DNA of 64,000 nucleotides from Vibrio fortis (GTDB taxonomy: Bacteria > Pseudomonadota > Gammaproteobacteria > Enterobacterales > Vibrionaceae). Below the pieces are notes generated by a model. It was given only the letters and a program-made list of their open reading frames with translations. It made no database searches and was not told where the DNA came from. The DNA lies in the NCBI RefSeq assembly GCF_000695685.1, contig NZ_JFFR01000033.1:359816-423815 (forward strand), written 5' to 3'. The position numbers and the translations under genes were made by a program. This document shows positions 33,761-43,094 of the stretch, piece by piece (the stretch's first letter is position 1; every line of letters begins with the position of its first letter).

Positions 33761-35074
33761 ATGTCGGCAAAAGAAAGAAATATCCCAACCCACAGAATTT
33801 CACGCTTCGGTAAGTTTGCGTCGCTGGCGACTCGTGTTGCTGGCAATGTGTTAACTGAAGGGACCAAGCAGATCGTACAAGGCAACCGACCGAAAGCACG
33901 AGACTTATTGCTGACACCACAGAATATAGGCCGTCTCACCGAGCAGCTTGCGCATCTACGAGGAGCGGCAATGAAGCTTGGCCAAATGCTGTCGATGGAT
34001 GCTGGTGATGTTCTTGAACCGGAACTTGCGGACATATTAAGTAGGCTGCGCTCGGATGCGGACCCTCTTCCTTCCAAACAACTGAATCAGGTTTTGGAAA
34101 ATTCACTAGGATCGGATTGGAAGTCGGAATATATCGCTTTCAACTTCAAGCCTATCGCGAGCGCCTCAATTGGACAGGTGCATCAAGCGTACAGTGACGC
34201 GGGTGATAAGTTGGCGGTGAAGGTGCAATATCCTGGCATTCGCAAGAGTATTGATAGCGATGTCGATAACGTTGGCACTTTGTTAAAAGTTGTCGGATTG
34301 ATTCCCGAATCAGTGGATTACAAAGGCTTGTTGGAAGAGGCAAAAAAGCAGCTGCATGATGAAGCCGACTATCAACGAGAGGCGCAATTCGCGATACGTT
34401 ACCATCAAGCGTTGCAGGCCGATGCTCATTTTGTTGTACCGAAAGTTCATCTACCTAGTTCTTCTGATGCAGTGCTTGCAATGGAGTTTATTGAGGGGCA
34501 ATCGGTCGAATCGGTAGAACATGCGTCACAGGAAACGCGCAATTTTGTTATGACGAGTCTGCTTGAACTGCTGTTTAAGGAGCTATTTGAACTCAAGATG
34601 GTGCAAACCGACCCTAACTTCGCGAACTATCTCTATAACGAAAAAACTAACCAGATCGGCTTGCTCGATTTTGGAGCGACGCGAGAATACAGCGATAAAT
34701 TCAGTAACGGTTATCGTCAGGTGTTTCGCTCTGTGATTGAAGGCGATGAAATAGGTCTTAATCGAGCTTTGGAAGATATTGGCTTCTTTAGCGACACCAT
34801 TGTTGATAGCCAACGGCAAGCAGTACTGAACCTCGTTAAAATGGCTTGTGAGCCTATGCTGGTCGAAGGTGAGTATGACTTTAAGAGCAGTGACCTTGCC
34901 AAGCGACTGCGAGAAGCGGGAACGATTTTGAGTATGGAGCAAGAGTATTGGCACACGCCTCCTGTTGACGCCTTATTCCTTCACAGAAAAATTGGAGGCA
35001 TGTATCTGTTGGCTGCGAGAATTGGCGCCAATGTCAACATCCGACAGCTGGTGGCCCCCTATCTAAACAGCTGA
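33761..35074 (+). CDS. ABC1/AarF/UbiB-type atypical kinase
   Basis: A 437-residue protein of the ABC1 family. Family motifs are visible: the KxGQ motif in MKLGQMLSM near 74-80 (after LRGAA), the ASIGQVHQA loop near 136 that replaces the usual P-loop, the VKVQYPGI lysine region, and LLDFGATREY, the metal-binding DFG-like motif, near 305. Members support ubiquinone synthesis or lipid homeostasis; this one is not in a ubi cluster, so its role is open. Monocistronic with its own promoter region. Confidence 0.88.
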   Translation: MSAKERNIPTHRISRFGKFASLATRVAGNVLTEGTKQIVQGNRPKARDLLLTPQNIGRLTEQLAHLRGAAMKLGQMLSMDAGDVLEPELADILSRLRSDADPLPSKQLNQVLENSLGSDWKSEYIAFNFKPIASASIGQVHQAYSDAGDKLAVKVQYPGIRKSIDSDVDNVGTLLKVVGLIPESVDYKGLLEEAKKQLHDEADYQREAQFAIRYHQALQADAHFVVPKVHLPSSSDAVLAMEFIEGQSVESVEHASQETRNFVMTSLLELLFKELFELKMVQTDPNFANYLYNEKTNQIGLLDFGATREYSDKFSNGYRQVFRSVIEGDEIGLNRALEDIGFFSDTIVDSQRQAVLNLVKMACEPMLVEGEYDFKSSDLAKRLREAGTILSMEQEYWHTPPVDALFLHRKIGGMYLLAARIGANVNIRQLVAPYLNS

Positions 35075-35127
35075 TAGCGGTACAAGTTGACGTGGGCGTA
35101 GGTGAAGTATCGAGAGCTGAGTAAAAG

Positions 35128-35158
35128 TAAAAAGGCCAGAACCTAACAGGGGCTGGCC
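35128..35158 (-). terminator. Terminator of the leftward eda operon
   Basis: Read on the minus strand, GGCCAG (35158-35153) pairs with CTGGCC (35139-35134) and is followed by TTTTT. It ends the PTS-kdgK-eda transcript. Confidence 0.75.
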
Positions 35159-35167
35159 ATTATTTGT

Positions 35168-35797
35168 TTAGCGTTTGACTTGCTCTACAATTTCGCGGGT
35201 CAAGCGAGCAATCTCATCCCATTGCTTGTTCTCTACCAACTTTTTATCCACCATCCATGTTCCTCCGCAAGCAAGTACTTCTGGCACCGCTAAATAGTTA
35301 TCGATGTTACCTGGTGTAATTCCGCCCGTTGGCATAAGTCGGATATTACCGTATGGACCAACCAATGACTTGACCATACTAATGCCACCAGAAGCCTCTG
35401 CAGGGAAGAATTTGAGTGTTGTTAATCCCATTTCTAGAGCAGCCTCGACTGTGCTTGGGTTGTTCACCCCAGGGATAATGTCGATACCAATTTCTTGGCA
35501 AGCTTTTACAGTGTTTGGGTTAAAGCCAGGTGACACTGCAAAGGTTGCCCCTGCCTCTTTAGCAGCCAAAGCTTGCTCACCATTGATGATAGTCCCTGCG
35601 CCGATAAGCATGTCAGGTTGTGCTTCGCGCAGTAGGCGAATGGCTTCAACCGCCGCGTCAGAGCGGAAAGTGATTTCAGCTGCTGGTAGGCCGTTTTCTG
35701 CTAACACTTTGCCGAGTGGAATAATATCTTGCGCGTTGTCGATGGCGATAACTGGAATTACTTTTAGTGCTTTTAATTGATCGTTAATAGTTGGCAT
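35168..35797 (-). CDS. eda: KDPG/KHG aldolase
   Basis: About 209 residues. ATG at 35797 gives the usual N-terminus MPTINDQLKALKVIPVIAI; the open frame extends upstream inside kdgK without meaning. The Schiff-base Lys is in TTLKFFPAEASGG and the catalytic Glu in AAEITFRS; PGVNNPSTVEAALEMG and MPTGGITPGN are family signatures. It splits 2-keto-3-deoxy-6-phosphogluconate to pyruvate and glyceraldehyde-3-phosphate. It overlaps the end of kdgK by 14 bp, so the two are coupled. A housekeeping Entner-Doudoroff copy may exist elsewhere. Confidence 0.93.
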   Translation of the reverse strand: MPTINDQLKALKVIPVIAIDNAQDIIPLGKVLAENGLPAAEITFRSDAAVEAIRLLREAQPDMLIGAGTIINGEQALAAKEAGATFAVSPGFNPNTVKACQEIGIDIIPGVNNPSTVEAALEMGLTTLKFFPAEASGGISMVKSLVGPYGNIRLMPTGGITPGNIDNYLAVPEVLACGGTWMVDKKLVENKQWDEIARLTREIVEQVKR

Positions 35798-36764
35798 GAG
35801 TTGATTTCTCGATAAGAGTAGAAAGAGTGTCTGTGACAGATTGTGGGATGATTGCCCCATGATGCTGGATGACTGATCCAGCCAGCGCGTTACCATGTTG
35901 ACACGCTTGTGCAACGCTTCCGCCAGTTAGGTAACGTGCAAGGAATCCACCATTAAATGAGTCTCCCGCAGAGGTCGTATCAACCACGTTGGTTACCGGT
36001 GTTGTTGGGATAGAGACAGGATCTTGGTTTGGATTTTCGCTGATCAAGCATCCCTCAGAGCCCATCTTAACGACTACGATTTGTACGCCGAGTTTATGCA
36101 GTCTAGCAATTGTGTCTTGCGGCGTTTTGTCTTGCCAAATCAATTGTTCGTCATCGAAGGTAACGAGTGCAATGTCGGTCGCTTGATAAGCAAGTAAGTA
36201 CGCTTCTTGGGTTGTAGCGATGCTTTGCCAAAGTTTCGGGCGGTAATTGCTATCAAATGCAGTCTTAACGCCGTTGTTACGTAACTTGTCTATCTTGGCT
36301 AGCAGTTCAACTCGGTCTGCGTCAGGCAAAATGGCCAGAGAAATTCCGCTGAAAAAGACCATGTCAGCATTATCAAGCTGAGTCATTACATCCGTAAATT
36401 CAGGGTGTTGAACTATATAGCGCGCCGCGGAGTCATTGCGCCAATACAGAAAGGTGCGCTCGCCCTCATCGTCCAATTGAATTAGGTAGAGCCCTGGAGA
36501 GCGTTTGGGGTCGCTTAGCACAAGGTCTGTTGATATCCCTTCATTTTGCCAACGACGGGTCATTTCTTGGCTGATTGAATCGGTGCCAAGCGCGGTTACG
36601 TAGCTAGTACGAACGTCAGAAAAAGCGACACCTTGTTTGTTGAGGCTGCGGTTCAAATATATCGCGGCGTTCAGTGTGTCCCCGCCATAGCTTTGGAGCA
36701 TGTTACCAAAGGGCGCACCATTTAGCTCAATCATGCATTCGCCGATGATTGCGATATGGGTCAT
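35784..36764 (-). CDS. kdgK: 2-keto-3-deoxygluconate kinase (PfkB family)
   Basis: About 326 residues, with ATG at 36764 giving MTHIAIIGECMIEL, the usual beginning; an upstream in-frame extension lacks support. PfkB signatures are GGDTLNAAIYLNR near 30-45 and DTTSAGDSFNGGFLARYL near 275, with the catalytic Asp in AGDSF. It phosphorylates 2-keto-3-deoxygluconate to KDPG, the substrate of the downstream aldolase. Cotranscribed between the PTS gene and eda. Confidence 0.9.
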   Translation of the reverse strand: MTHIAIIGECMIELNGAPFGNMLQSYGGDTLNAAIYLNRSLNKQGVAFSDVRTSYVTALGTDSISQEMTRRWQNEGISTDLVLSDPKRSPGLYLIQLDDEGERTFLYWRNDSAARYIVQHPEFTDVMTQLDNADMVFFSGISLAILPDADRVELLAKIDKLRNNGVKTAFDSNYRPKLWQSIATTQEAYLLAYQATDIALVTFDDEQLIWQDKTPQDTIARLHKLGVQIVVVKMGSEGCLISENPNQDPVSIPTTPVTNVVDTTSAGDSFNGGFLARYLTGGSVAQACQHGNALAGSVIQHHGAIIPQSVTDTLSTLIEKSTHANY

Positions 36765-36865
36765 AGAATAAACCTTAGAATGAAGGTTAGAGAAGTAAAG
36801 CGTGATCATCAGGAGCGACGATCACGCTTGGCTCGTTTAACCCCACAGTGGTGAGGCTAGGGGAT

Positions 36866-38299
36866 TTACTTATTGTCGAGCTTTACAAGTAGCATTGTCA
36901 GAACATAAGAGAGTGCAAATACACCTACTACGCCCATCAGTGCTTGAACAAAGTTCTGAGTACCGCTAGCTAGGTAAGCAGGTAAGCTGAATACCGAAGA
37001 TAGAATGTAGCTCGTTAGGTGAGTGTCAATCGTTACAGAAATAGCACCGAATACGCCGGCAGCTAGGCTCGCAGTCATCATTGCTTTGGTGTACTTGGTT
37101 AGAACACCAAATAGAGCCGGCTCTGTGATACCTAAGATAGCCGTGACACTTGAACCCGCAGTAATTGAAGACTGCTCTTTAGAAACATACTTACGTTGTT
37201 TGTGCCAGATAGCCATGGTTGCGCCCGCAATCGCCATGTTACCCAGACACATGATTGGCATTAGCAGATCCTTACCGTACAACGCGAAGTTGTTGAGGCT
37301 GATTGGAGTCATGCTGTGGTGGATACCAAACACAATCGTGATCGGGCGAGTTAGACCAAAGATAAAGCCTGTTAGCGTAGGCGAGATCTCAAGCAGTGAG
37401 CTCATCACCCAACCAGCACCGTTACTTAGCCAGATACCTGCAGGACCAACAAAAGATAGGGTGATTGTTGAAGTCACGGTAAACGCAAGTAGAGGGGTAA
37501 ATACCGGTTTTGCTGAAGATGGTACTAGTCGGTCAACGAGAGGAGTCACCTTAGACAGCAACCAAATCGCTAAAATAGCGGGTACGATCGCCCCGCCGTA
37601 GTTCAGCAGTTCGATAGGCACAACACCAAGCACTGTTAGCTCTGGCGCAGCGCCAGCGTCTTTAAGTAGTGTTGCCTTCTCAACCAGCAGTGGCGCCAGC
37701 ATGGCTGAAGAAACTGCTAGTGCGATGTATTCATTAACTTTAAACACCTTAGCTGCAGAGAAAGAGACCAGCATAGGTAGGAAGAAAAACACAGCTACAG
37801 AGATAGAGCGGAAGAAGTACACCGTATCTGAGGTTTCAGAGATAACATTGGTCGCGATAAGCCCTGATAACAAACCCATCAGCATACCGGCACCCGCGAT
37901 AGCAGGAACAACCGGACCAAAGATACCAGCGACGATGCGCATCACGCCTTGGAACAGTTTGCCTTTTTCTATTTCGTCAGCGACAGAGTCGTCAGCTTGT
38001 TGTGTGCCTGACAGCGCGTTAAACCATTTTTCAACTTCTACGCCGATGATCACTTGAGTTTGACCCTGTTGGCTTACCATGCCTTTTACGTCTGAAATCG
38101 CTTTGACAGCATCTTCATCAGCCAAAGACTCATCTGCCAATTTGAATCTCAATCGAGTCATACAGTGAGTGATACTCACAATGTTATCTTCACCGCCAAG
38201 AGCAGAGACTAATAACTGTATATTTTCATTAAAACTTTTCTTTTTGGGTGATGACTTTGAGTTATTAATAACAGCATCATTCTTTTCAACAATTTGCAT
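36866..38299 (-). CDS. PTS transporter EIIBC, glucose/sucrose superfamily
   Basis: A 477-residue sugar phosphotransferase permease. An N-terminal IIB domain (about 25-100) carries the phosphorylated Cys 46 in SITHCMTRLRF; a IIC domain with about ten hydrophobic segments follows, with FGIHHSMTPISL and GITEPALFG, both typical of the sucrose/trehalose/beta-glucoside branch. No IIA domain, so it must borrow one such as Crr. It is first in a leftward unit with kdgK and eda and is divergent from the dehydratase. The sugar is not identifiable. Confidence 0.88.
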   Translation of the reverse strand: MQIVEKNDAVINNSKSSPKKKSFNENIQLLVSALGGEDNIVSITHCMTRLRFKLADESLADEDAVKAISDVKGMVSQQGQTQVIIGVEVEKWFNALSGTQQADDSVADEIEKGKLFQGVMRIVAGIFGPVVPAIAGAGMLMGLLSGLIATNVISETSDTVYFFRSISVAVFFFLPMLVSFSAAKVFKVNEYIALAVSSAMLAPLLVEKATLLKDAGAAPELTVLGVVPIELLNYGGAIVPAILAIWLLSKVTPLVDRLVPSSAKPVFTPLLAFTVTSTITLSFVGPAGIWLSNGAGWVMSSLLEISPTLTGFIFGLTRPITIVFGIHHSMTPISLNNFALYGKDLLMPIMCLGNMAIAGATMAIWHKQRKYVSKEQSSITAGSSVTAILGITEPALFGVLTKYTKAMMTASLAAGVFGAISVTIDTHLTSYILSSVFSLPAYLASGTQNFVQALMGVVGVFALSYVLTMLLVKLDNK

Positions 38300-38361
38300 A
38301 CAACACCTGTTACTGGGAGATATTTAACTCGAGCAATCATAGCGATAAGCGTTTTTAATCC

Positions 38362-38385
38362 AATGGGATAAAAAGAGATCCCAAT
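38362..38385. promoter_or_regulatory. GGGAT/ATCCC inverted repeat before the PTS gene
   Basis: GGGAT (38365-38369) and ATCCC (38378-38382), 8 bp apart, with partly matching flanks, about 65 bp upstream of the PTS start. Possible regulator site; nothing decides which. Confidence 0.3.
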
Positions 38386-38428
38386 CACAATTAAATTTCT
38401 AATAATTTATTTTTTACCATTTTTCGGC

Positions 38429-38475
38429 AATTGGTATGTTTTGTTTGTGAAAAAAAATCACTTAACGTACCAATT
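38429..38475. promoter_or_regulatory. Inverted pair AATTGGTAYGTT in the divergent promoter
   Basis: AATTGGTATGTT (38429-38440) and, on the opposite strand, AATTGGTACGTT (38475-38464) face each other, 11 of 12 bases identical. They lie midway between divergent PTS and dehydratase genes and are the best operator candidates for the UTRA regulator of this island. A GTGA-N7-TCAC between them is off the CRP spacing by one. Confidence 0.5.
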
Positions 38476-38559
38476 ATTTTTGACCAAAATTTAGCGCTTG
38501 AAATGTGGTTTTTAACACGGTTAGATAATAGGAATTGACTAAGTTTAGGTTATTTAATT

Positions 38560-39759
38560 GTGAAAGAAACTATTATATCTGACGTCCAATGCGTTATTAC
38601 AAAACCAGATAGACATAACCTCATTACCGTAATCGTTGAAACGAATGAGGGTGTGACTGGCTTTGGTTGTGCGACATTCCAACAAAGGCCATTGGCTGTA
38701 AAAACCATGGTTGACGAATATTTAAAACCTATTCTCATTGGAAAAAATGCCAATAATATTGAAGACTTATGGCAAATGATGATGGTTAATGCATATTGGC
38801 GCAATGGTCCTGTTATTAATAATGCGATATCTGGCGTTGATATGGCGTTGTGGGATATCAAAGCAAAACTTGCTGGCATGCCGCTGCATCAACTATTTGG
38901 TGGTAAGGCTCGCGATGCTATTCCAGTCTATACACATGCAACCAGCGATACGATGGAAGGTATTTATGACCTAGTCGATTCATTTTTAGATAAAGGCTAT
39001 CGTCATATACGTTGTCAATTAGGCTTCTATGGTGGTGTACCGACGGAGTTACATGCGACTCAAAACCCGACTGAAGGTTCGTATTACGACCAAGATCAGT
39101 ACATGGACAATACCTTAACCATGTTTAAGTCGTTGAGAGAGAAATATGGCAATAAATTCCACATCTTACATGATGTGCACGAGCGCCTATTCCCAAATCA
39201 AGCTATTCAGTTTGCCAAAGAGGTTGAGCAATACAAACCTTATTTTATAGAAGACATTTTGCCGCCAAACCAAACGGAGTGGCTAGATAACATTCGTAGC
39301 CAAAGCTCGGTATCATTGGGCTTGGGGGAGCTGTTTAACAATCCTGAAGAGTGGAAATCTCTGATTGTTAATCGCCGTATTGACTTCATCCGTTGTCACG
39401 TTTCACAGATTGGTGGAATTACACCAGCTCTGAAATTGGGGCATCTATGTCAGACCTTCGGTGTGCGTATTGCATGGCATTGTCCGCCAGATATGACACC
39501 AATCGGTGCAGCAGTAAACACTCACTTAAATGTGCACTTACATAATGCTGCTATTCAAGAGCATGTGGAGTACAACGCTAACACTCATAAAGTATTCCCG
39601 AACGCAGCAGAACCCGTTGATGGTTACCTATACGCTTCAGAGATCGCTGGTATCGGTGTCGAAATGGATCGTGAAATGGCACAGGAATTCCCAGTGATGT
39701 ACCGTCCTCACGAGTGGACACAGAGCCGACTCCCAGATGGTGCAATTCATACACCATAG
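38560..39759 (+). CDS. Mannonate-dehydratase/RspA-like enolase-superfamily protein
   Basis: A 399-residue mandelate-racemase/muconate-lactonising fold enzyme, start GTG 38560 as the only codon keeping the N-terminus. Metal ligands of the ManD group are present: Asp 205 and His 207 in HDVHERL, Glu 231 in FIEDILPP, Glu 257 in LGELFNNP, with His 308 in AWHCPPD. The group dehydrates D-mannonate and/or D-gluconate to 2-keto-3-deoxygluconate, the substrate of KdgK encoded divergently; some RspA members are very poor enzymes. The intact ligands favour activity. Ribosome site is weak. Confidence 0.85.
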   Translation: MKETIISDVQCVITKPDRHNLITVIVETNEGVTGFGCATFQQRPLAVKTMVDEYLKPILIGKNANNIEDLWQMMMVNAYWRNGPVINNAISGVDMALWDIKAKLAGMPLHQLFGGKARDAIPVYTHATSDTMEGIYDLVDSFLDKGYRHIRCQLGFYGGVPTELHATQNPTEGSYYDQDQYMDNTLTMFKSLREKYGNKFHILHDVHERLFPNQAIQFAKEVEQYKPYFIEDILPPNQTEWLDNIRSQSSVSLGLGELFNNPEEWKSLIVNRRIDFIRCHVSQIGGITPALKLGHLCQTFGVRIAWHCPPDMTPIGAAVNTHLNVHLHNAAIQEHVEYNANTHKVFPNAAEPVDGYLYASEIAGIGVEMDREMAQEFPVMYRPHEWTQSRLPDGAIHTP

Positions 39760-39776
39760 AAATTACCCTCAAATCA

Positions 39777-39803
39777 AATAGCCACGTTCAGTGGCTATTT
39801 TTT
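39777..39803 (+). terminator. Terminator after the dehydratase gene
   Basis: AATAGCCAC (39777-39785) and GTGGCTATT (39791-39799) with a 5-base loop and a T-run. Confidence 0.9.
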
Positions 39804-40466
39804 TATGTAAAGTTCTTATAAGTAATGTTTAGCTTTATCAATGAATAATAGCCTCTTCAAAGCTTATGATCTTCACTAGAAAAGCCTATACTTTCCCATT
39901 GTTATCAAGCAGTTTCTAATAACGTTATACCAGATATATTATTAATTTGACTATAAGTATCCCTGTAGTGTGGACACTCGTATATCAACGTTCATTGTTC
40001 CCAACTTATTAAACTAAAAATATTACTTCATTAGCAAAAGAGAAATATGAATATAGGTTGCTCTCTATGCCAATCATATCCTACAAGCTAATTTCAGTAT
40101 TATTTTAATTATGAAAGGTGTTGTGCATATTCATTAATCATGGATTGGGTTTATATTGATTTTCTGTACAGAGGTAAACAATGATTTTTCACAATTCATA
40201 CATTATCTATTTTTGTCTTATTAAATAGATAATGTTTTATTTTATCCATTTGTTTTTATTTTTAACTTATTGAAAGTAAAGGGTTTTAAGATAAATATAA
40301 AAAAGTGATTTAGGTCTGCAAATATAATTCCATAGCATTGTGAGCGCTTAGTTATTTCGTAAATATACGTCGTAGAAATTAAGTCGAATACTGTCCATAA
40401 ACTTCAACTTGATTATCAGAAAGTTGCTATGCAACACATTACTATAAAATGCTATATAGGGTTAAT
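39804..40466 (+). promoter_or_regulatory. Long AT-rich region upstream of the porin
   Basis: About 660 bp, very AT-rich, with no convincing gene on either strand. It must hold the porin promoter and may hold a long leader or a small RNA. The dehydratase-PTS operator motif was not found here in full. Confidence 0.4.
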
Positions 40467-41560
40467 ATGAAAAGCACATTCAAGCTGTCTTTAGCTGCGC
40501 TACTGGTTTCATCTGCAATGGCTGCCAATGCAGGTATCGCAATTGTGGATAATGAAGAGGGGAACTTCTCAGTTGGTGGTAACGTTGAATTGAACTTTAA
40601 CTACCAAGATAGAGAGTCAAACGAAAACGGCGATGCAGAGTTCAACCAAGATGGCCGAGTTCTGATTGAGTTCGCCGGTGAGAAGTACACCACAAGTGGT
40701 CACTATGTAGGAGTAAAGGCGCAGCCTCTATTCGAGAGTACGGGTAATGTTGCCCTCGATGATGCTTATTTTGAGTTTGGTAAGAAAGATAGCTGGGCGA
40801 TCAAAGCGGGTCGTTTTGAAGCATACGATATGTTCCCTGTCGGGTTAGATGTATTCCTTGAATACTCCGGTGATACTTCGAATGAGCTATACACTGGTGA
40901 TAGTGCTTACGTATACCAGATGAAGGAAGCACGAGGTCGTGGCTCAGATGGTCAGCTGATGTATAACCAGAGCTTTGGCAACCTTTACTTAGAAATCGGA
41001 ACCATGATTGGTGACCGTTCAGATCTATTCTCTGATACTTATCACGGCACAGCCGTAGACCACGACAACGCGAAAGACTCGTTCCTTGTTCGTCCAGTTG
41101 TCGCGTATAACATGGGTGATTTTACAGTCGCGGCATCGGTGGAAACTAACCTAATTAGTGATGCGATTGTTGATGTAAACGGCAGGACATTTCAGATCGT
41201 ACCGGTTATGGTTTGACGGGTAACTGGAACCATGGTTCATGGAATGTAAACGCTAACTTTGCTTACCTTGATGCCGTTGATGAGACTAATGCCAGCGTTG
41301 GTTTGAACGCGTTGTATAACAATTTTGGCTTGGGCTATGTTTATGGTGCGAATGAGTATGACTCAACATGGGCACAAGGCGATGTAAAAGTGAACACAGG
41401 TTATGCGTCTTACGAGTTCCAAAACGTATTAGAAGTTGAGGATTTCTCTATCCTACTGGGCACTTATTACACCACGGTCGAAAACAAGACTAATAACGTA
41501 AGTGCATTCTCAGAAGATGATGACTTTGGTGCACGTGTACGTTTGTACTACGAGTTCTAA
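40467..41560 (+). pseudogene. Outer-membrane porin gene with a frameshift
   Basis: A carbohydrate-type porin broken by a single-base loss. The first part, from MKSTFKLSLAALLVSSAMA (signal peptide), runs to a TGA at 41214; the protein then continues one frame back through RTGYGLTGNWNHGSWNVNAN to a natural C-terminal RVRLYYEF, whose final Phe is the classic barrel end. Joined, about 364 residues result, a normal porin length. The break lies near 41180-41200, by FQ/DRTGYG. Alternating beta-strands fill both halves. It should admit the sugar or sugar acid used by the neighbouring PTS and dehydratase. A sequencing error is the main alternative to true loss. Confidence 0.8.
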
Positions 41561-41582
41561 GAATTGCGCATAAGCAAATAGT

Positions 41583-41610
41583 AACAACCCGCCATCGAGC
41601 GGGTTGTTTT
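41583..41610. terminator. Terminator after the porin
   Basis: AACAACCCGC (41583-41592) pairs with GCGGGTTGTT (41599-41608), with T following; convergent with the UTRA regulator. Confidence 0.88.
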
Positions 41611-41644
41611 GTTTGTATCGTGTAACTTGCCGTTTTTAAACTCG

Positions 41645-42352
41645 TTACTTCTTATCTCTATAGCTCATGCTTTCGCTATTGAATGGTGTGTGATAGGTAC
41701 ATTGGTAGTTGATGTCGATAATATCACTGACGATAAACAGTTCGCCTGAAGCCAAGAACCCTCGATTGGTAATATTCATTGCCGCAGCGTTTTTCTTACA
41801 GCCAAGTAATTCAGCATCATCTTTCGAAACATTTACTGCTTGGTAGGTGGTGAGGTAGCTGTCGATTTCAAGCCCGATAGATAAGGCATGCTTTTGAATG
41901 GAGCTTTCGATGATATCGGCGTTCATCTCGGGGAATATACGAACGGGTATTCTTGCTTCTTCTACTTGCACCACTTTGTTGTTGATCAATCGTAGGCGTC
42001 TAATTTTCCAGATGTACTCATCATCTGTGAGTGAAAATATCTGCTGTTCATGTTGATCAGGGAGAGCTTTATTAAGCTGAAGTTTTTTGTAGGAGATCTC
42101 TTCGAAGCTGTTCTCAGTAATTGAGTTGTAAACAAGCGGTGTGCCGATAAGTGCGGTATTAACGAAGTAACCTGACCCCACTTTAGATTTGACCATGCCG
42201 ATCGCTTCGAGCTTAGCCAAAGCCTTACGAATCGTAAATCGAGACAGCCCATAGATCTCAGAGAGTTCTCTTTCTGCTGGGAGTTTATGGTTGATGCTGT
42301 TCTGGCAGATCTTACTAACAATATCTTGAACAACTAATTCATACTTCTTCAT
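41645..42352 (-). CDS. GntR/HutC-family regulator with UTRA domain
   Basis: A 235-residue regulator with a winged helix (residues 5-70, with KLPAERELSEIYGLSRFTIRKALAKLE) and a UTRA domain ending in ELFIVSDIIDINYQ. It is convergent with the porin gene and is the only regulator in the island, so it probably controls the PTS, dehydratase and porin promoters in response to a sugar phosphate or KDPG-pathway intermediate, which is inference. Confidence 0.85.
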   Translation of the reverse strand: MKKYELVVQDIVSKICQNSINHKLPAERELSEIYGLSRFTIRKALAKLEAIGMVKSKVGSGYFVNTALIGTPLVYNSITENSFEEISYKKLQLNKALPDQHEQQIFSLTDDEYIWKIRRLRLINNKVVQVEEARIPVRIFPEMNADIIESSIQKHALSIGLEIDSYLTTYQAVNVSKDDAELLGCKKNAAAMNITNRGFLASGELFIVSDIIDINYQCTYHTPFNSESMSYRDKK

Positions 42353-42539
42353 TCTCAGAACCCAAAAACACTCATCATGACTAAATTATAGTTAGCTAAA
42401 TCAGAGACTCAGCGCACTGCCTGTGGTTCAAAATTCTAACACATAAGGTGAAACAGCATGTTGGGAAATCACGCTGGAAAGTGATCAAAAACCGACCTTA
42501 ACTAGTAAAACCAATATTGTTACTAACTGAGATACACGG

Positions 42540-43085
42540 ATGAATAAATATCAACTTAGCTTGGCTACACTCTGTCTGAGCACGCTACCATTTGTGGCTA
42601 ACGCGTCATCATGCCCAGATATACTAAAAGGCTCACAACGTCTCTTGAACTCTACTGATGAGGTTAACTTGTGTGAGGAGTTTCGTGGCAAGACCTTACT
42701 TGTCGTCAACACAGCAAGCCAGTGTGGATTCACGTCTCAGTTTGGTCAGCTTGAAGCACTCCATCAGGAGTACAAAGATAAGAACTTCACAGTGGTTGGG
42801 TTCCCTAGCAATGATTTCCGTCAAGACAAAGGCAGTGAGGCAGACAGTGCCAAAGTGTGTTATCTAGATTATGGCGTGACATTCCCGATGATGGCGCGCT
42901 CTTCAATCTCTGGGCCTGACGCCAACCCAGTGTTTAGTGAAATCAAGAAGCAAGCAGGCGTTGCTCCGCGATGGAATTTCTACAAATACCTGATTGATAA
43001 AGATGGCAATGTAGTAGGGACATTCGGAAGTTCGACTTCACCTTCAAGCGCTACTTTAGTCAATGCCATTGAGCAGCAACTGTAG
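42540..43085 (+). CDS. Exported glutathione-peroxidase-family protein
   Basis: A 181-residue thiol peroxidase with an N-terminal signal peptide (MNKYQLSLATLCLSTLPFVANA), so periplasmic. The peroxidatic Cys 62 is in NTASQCGFTSQ; the Trp and Asn partners appear in PRWNFYKYLID. The second motif reads GFPSNDF where many relatives have a Cys; another Cys at about 107 (KVCYLDYG) could resolve. Likely uses thioredoxin-like reductants and detoxifies peroxides. It is followed by a DUF3429 gene 9 bp on. Confidence 0.85.
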   Translation: MNKYQLSLATLCLSTLPFVANASSCPDILKGSQRLLNSTDEVNLCEEFRGKTLLVVNTASQCGFTSQFGQLEALHQEYKDKNFTVVGFPSNDFRQDKGSEADSAKVCYLDYGVTFPMMARSSISGPDANPVFSEIKKQAGVAPRWNFYKYLIDKDGNVVGTFGSSTSPSSATLVNAIEQQL

Positions 43086-43094
43086 GGAGGCGAT

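Noticed and set aside
38446..38462. CRP site in the PTS/dehydratase gap
   Set aside because: TGTGA and TCACT are separated by 7 bases rather than 6, so it does not fit the CRP consensus.
41213..41560. A separate small gene after the porin
   Set aside because: Its start is a TTG with no ribosome site, and its sequence continues the porin; it is the downstream half of a frameshifted gene.
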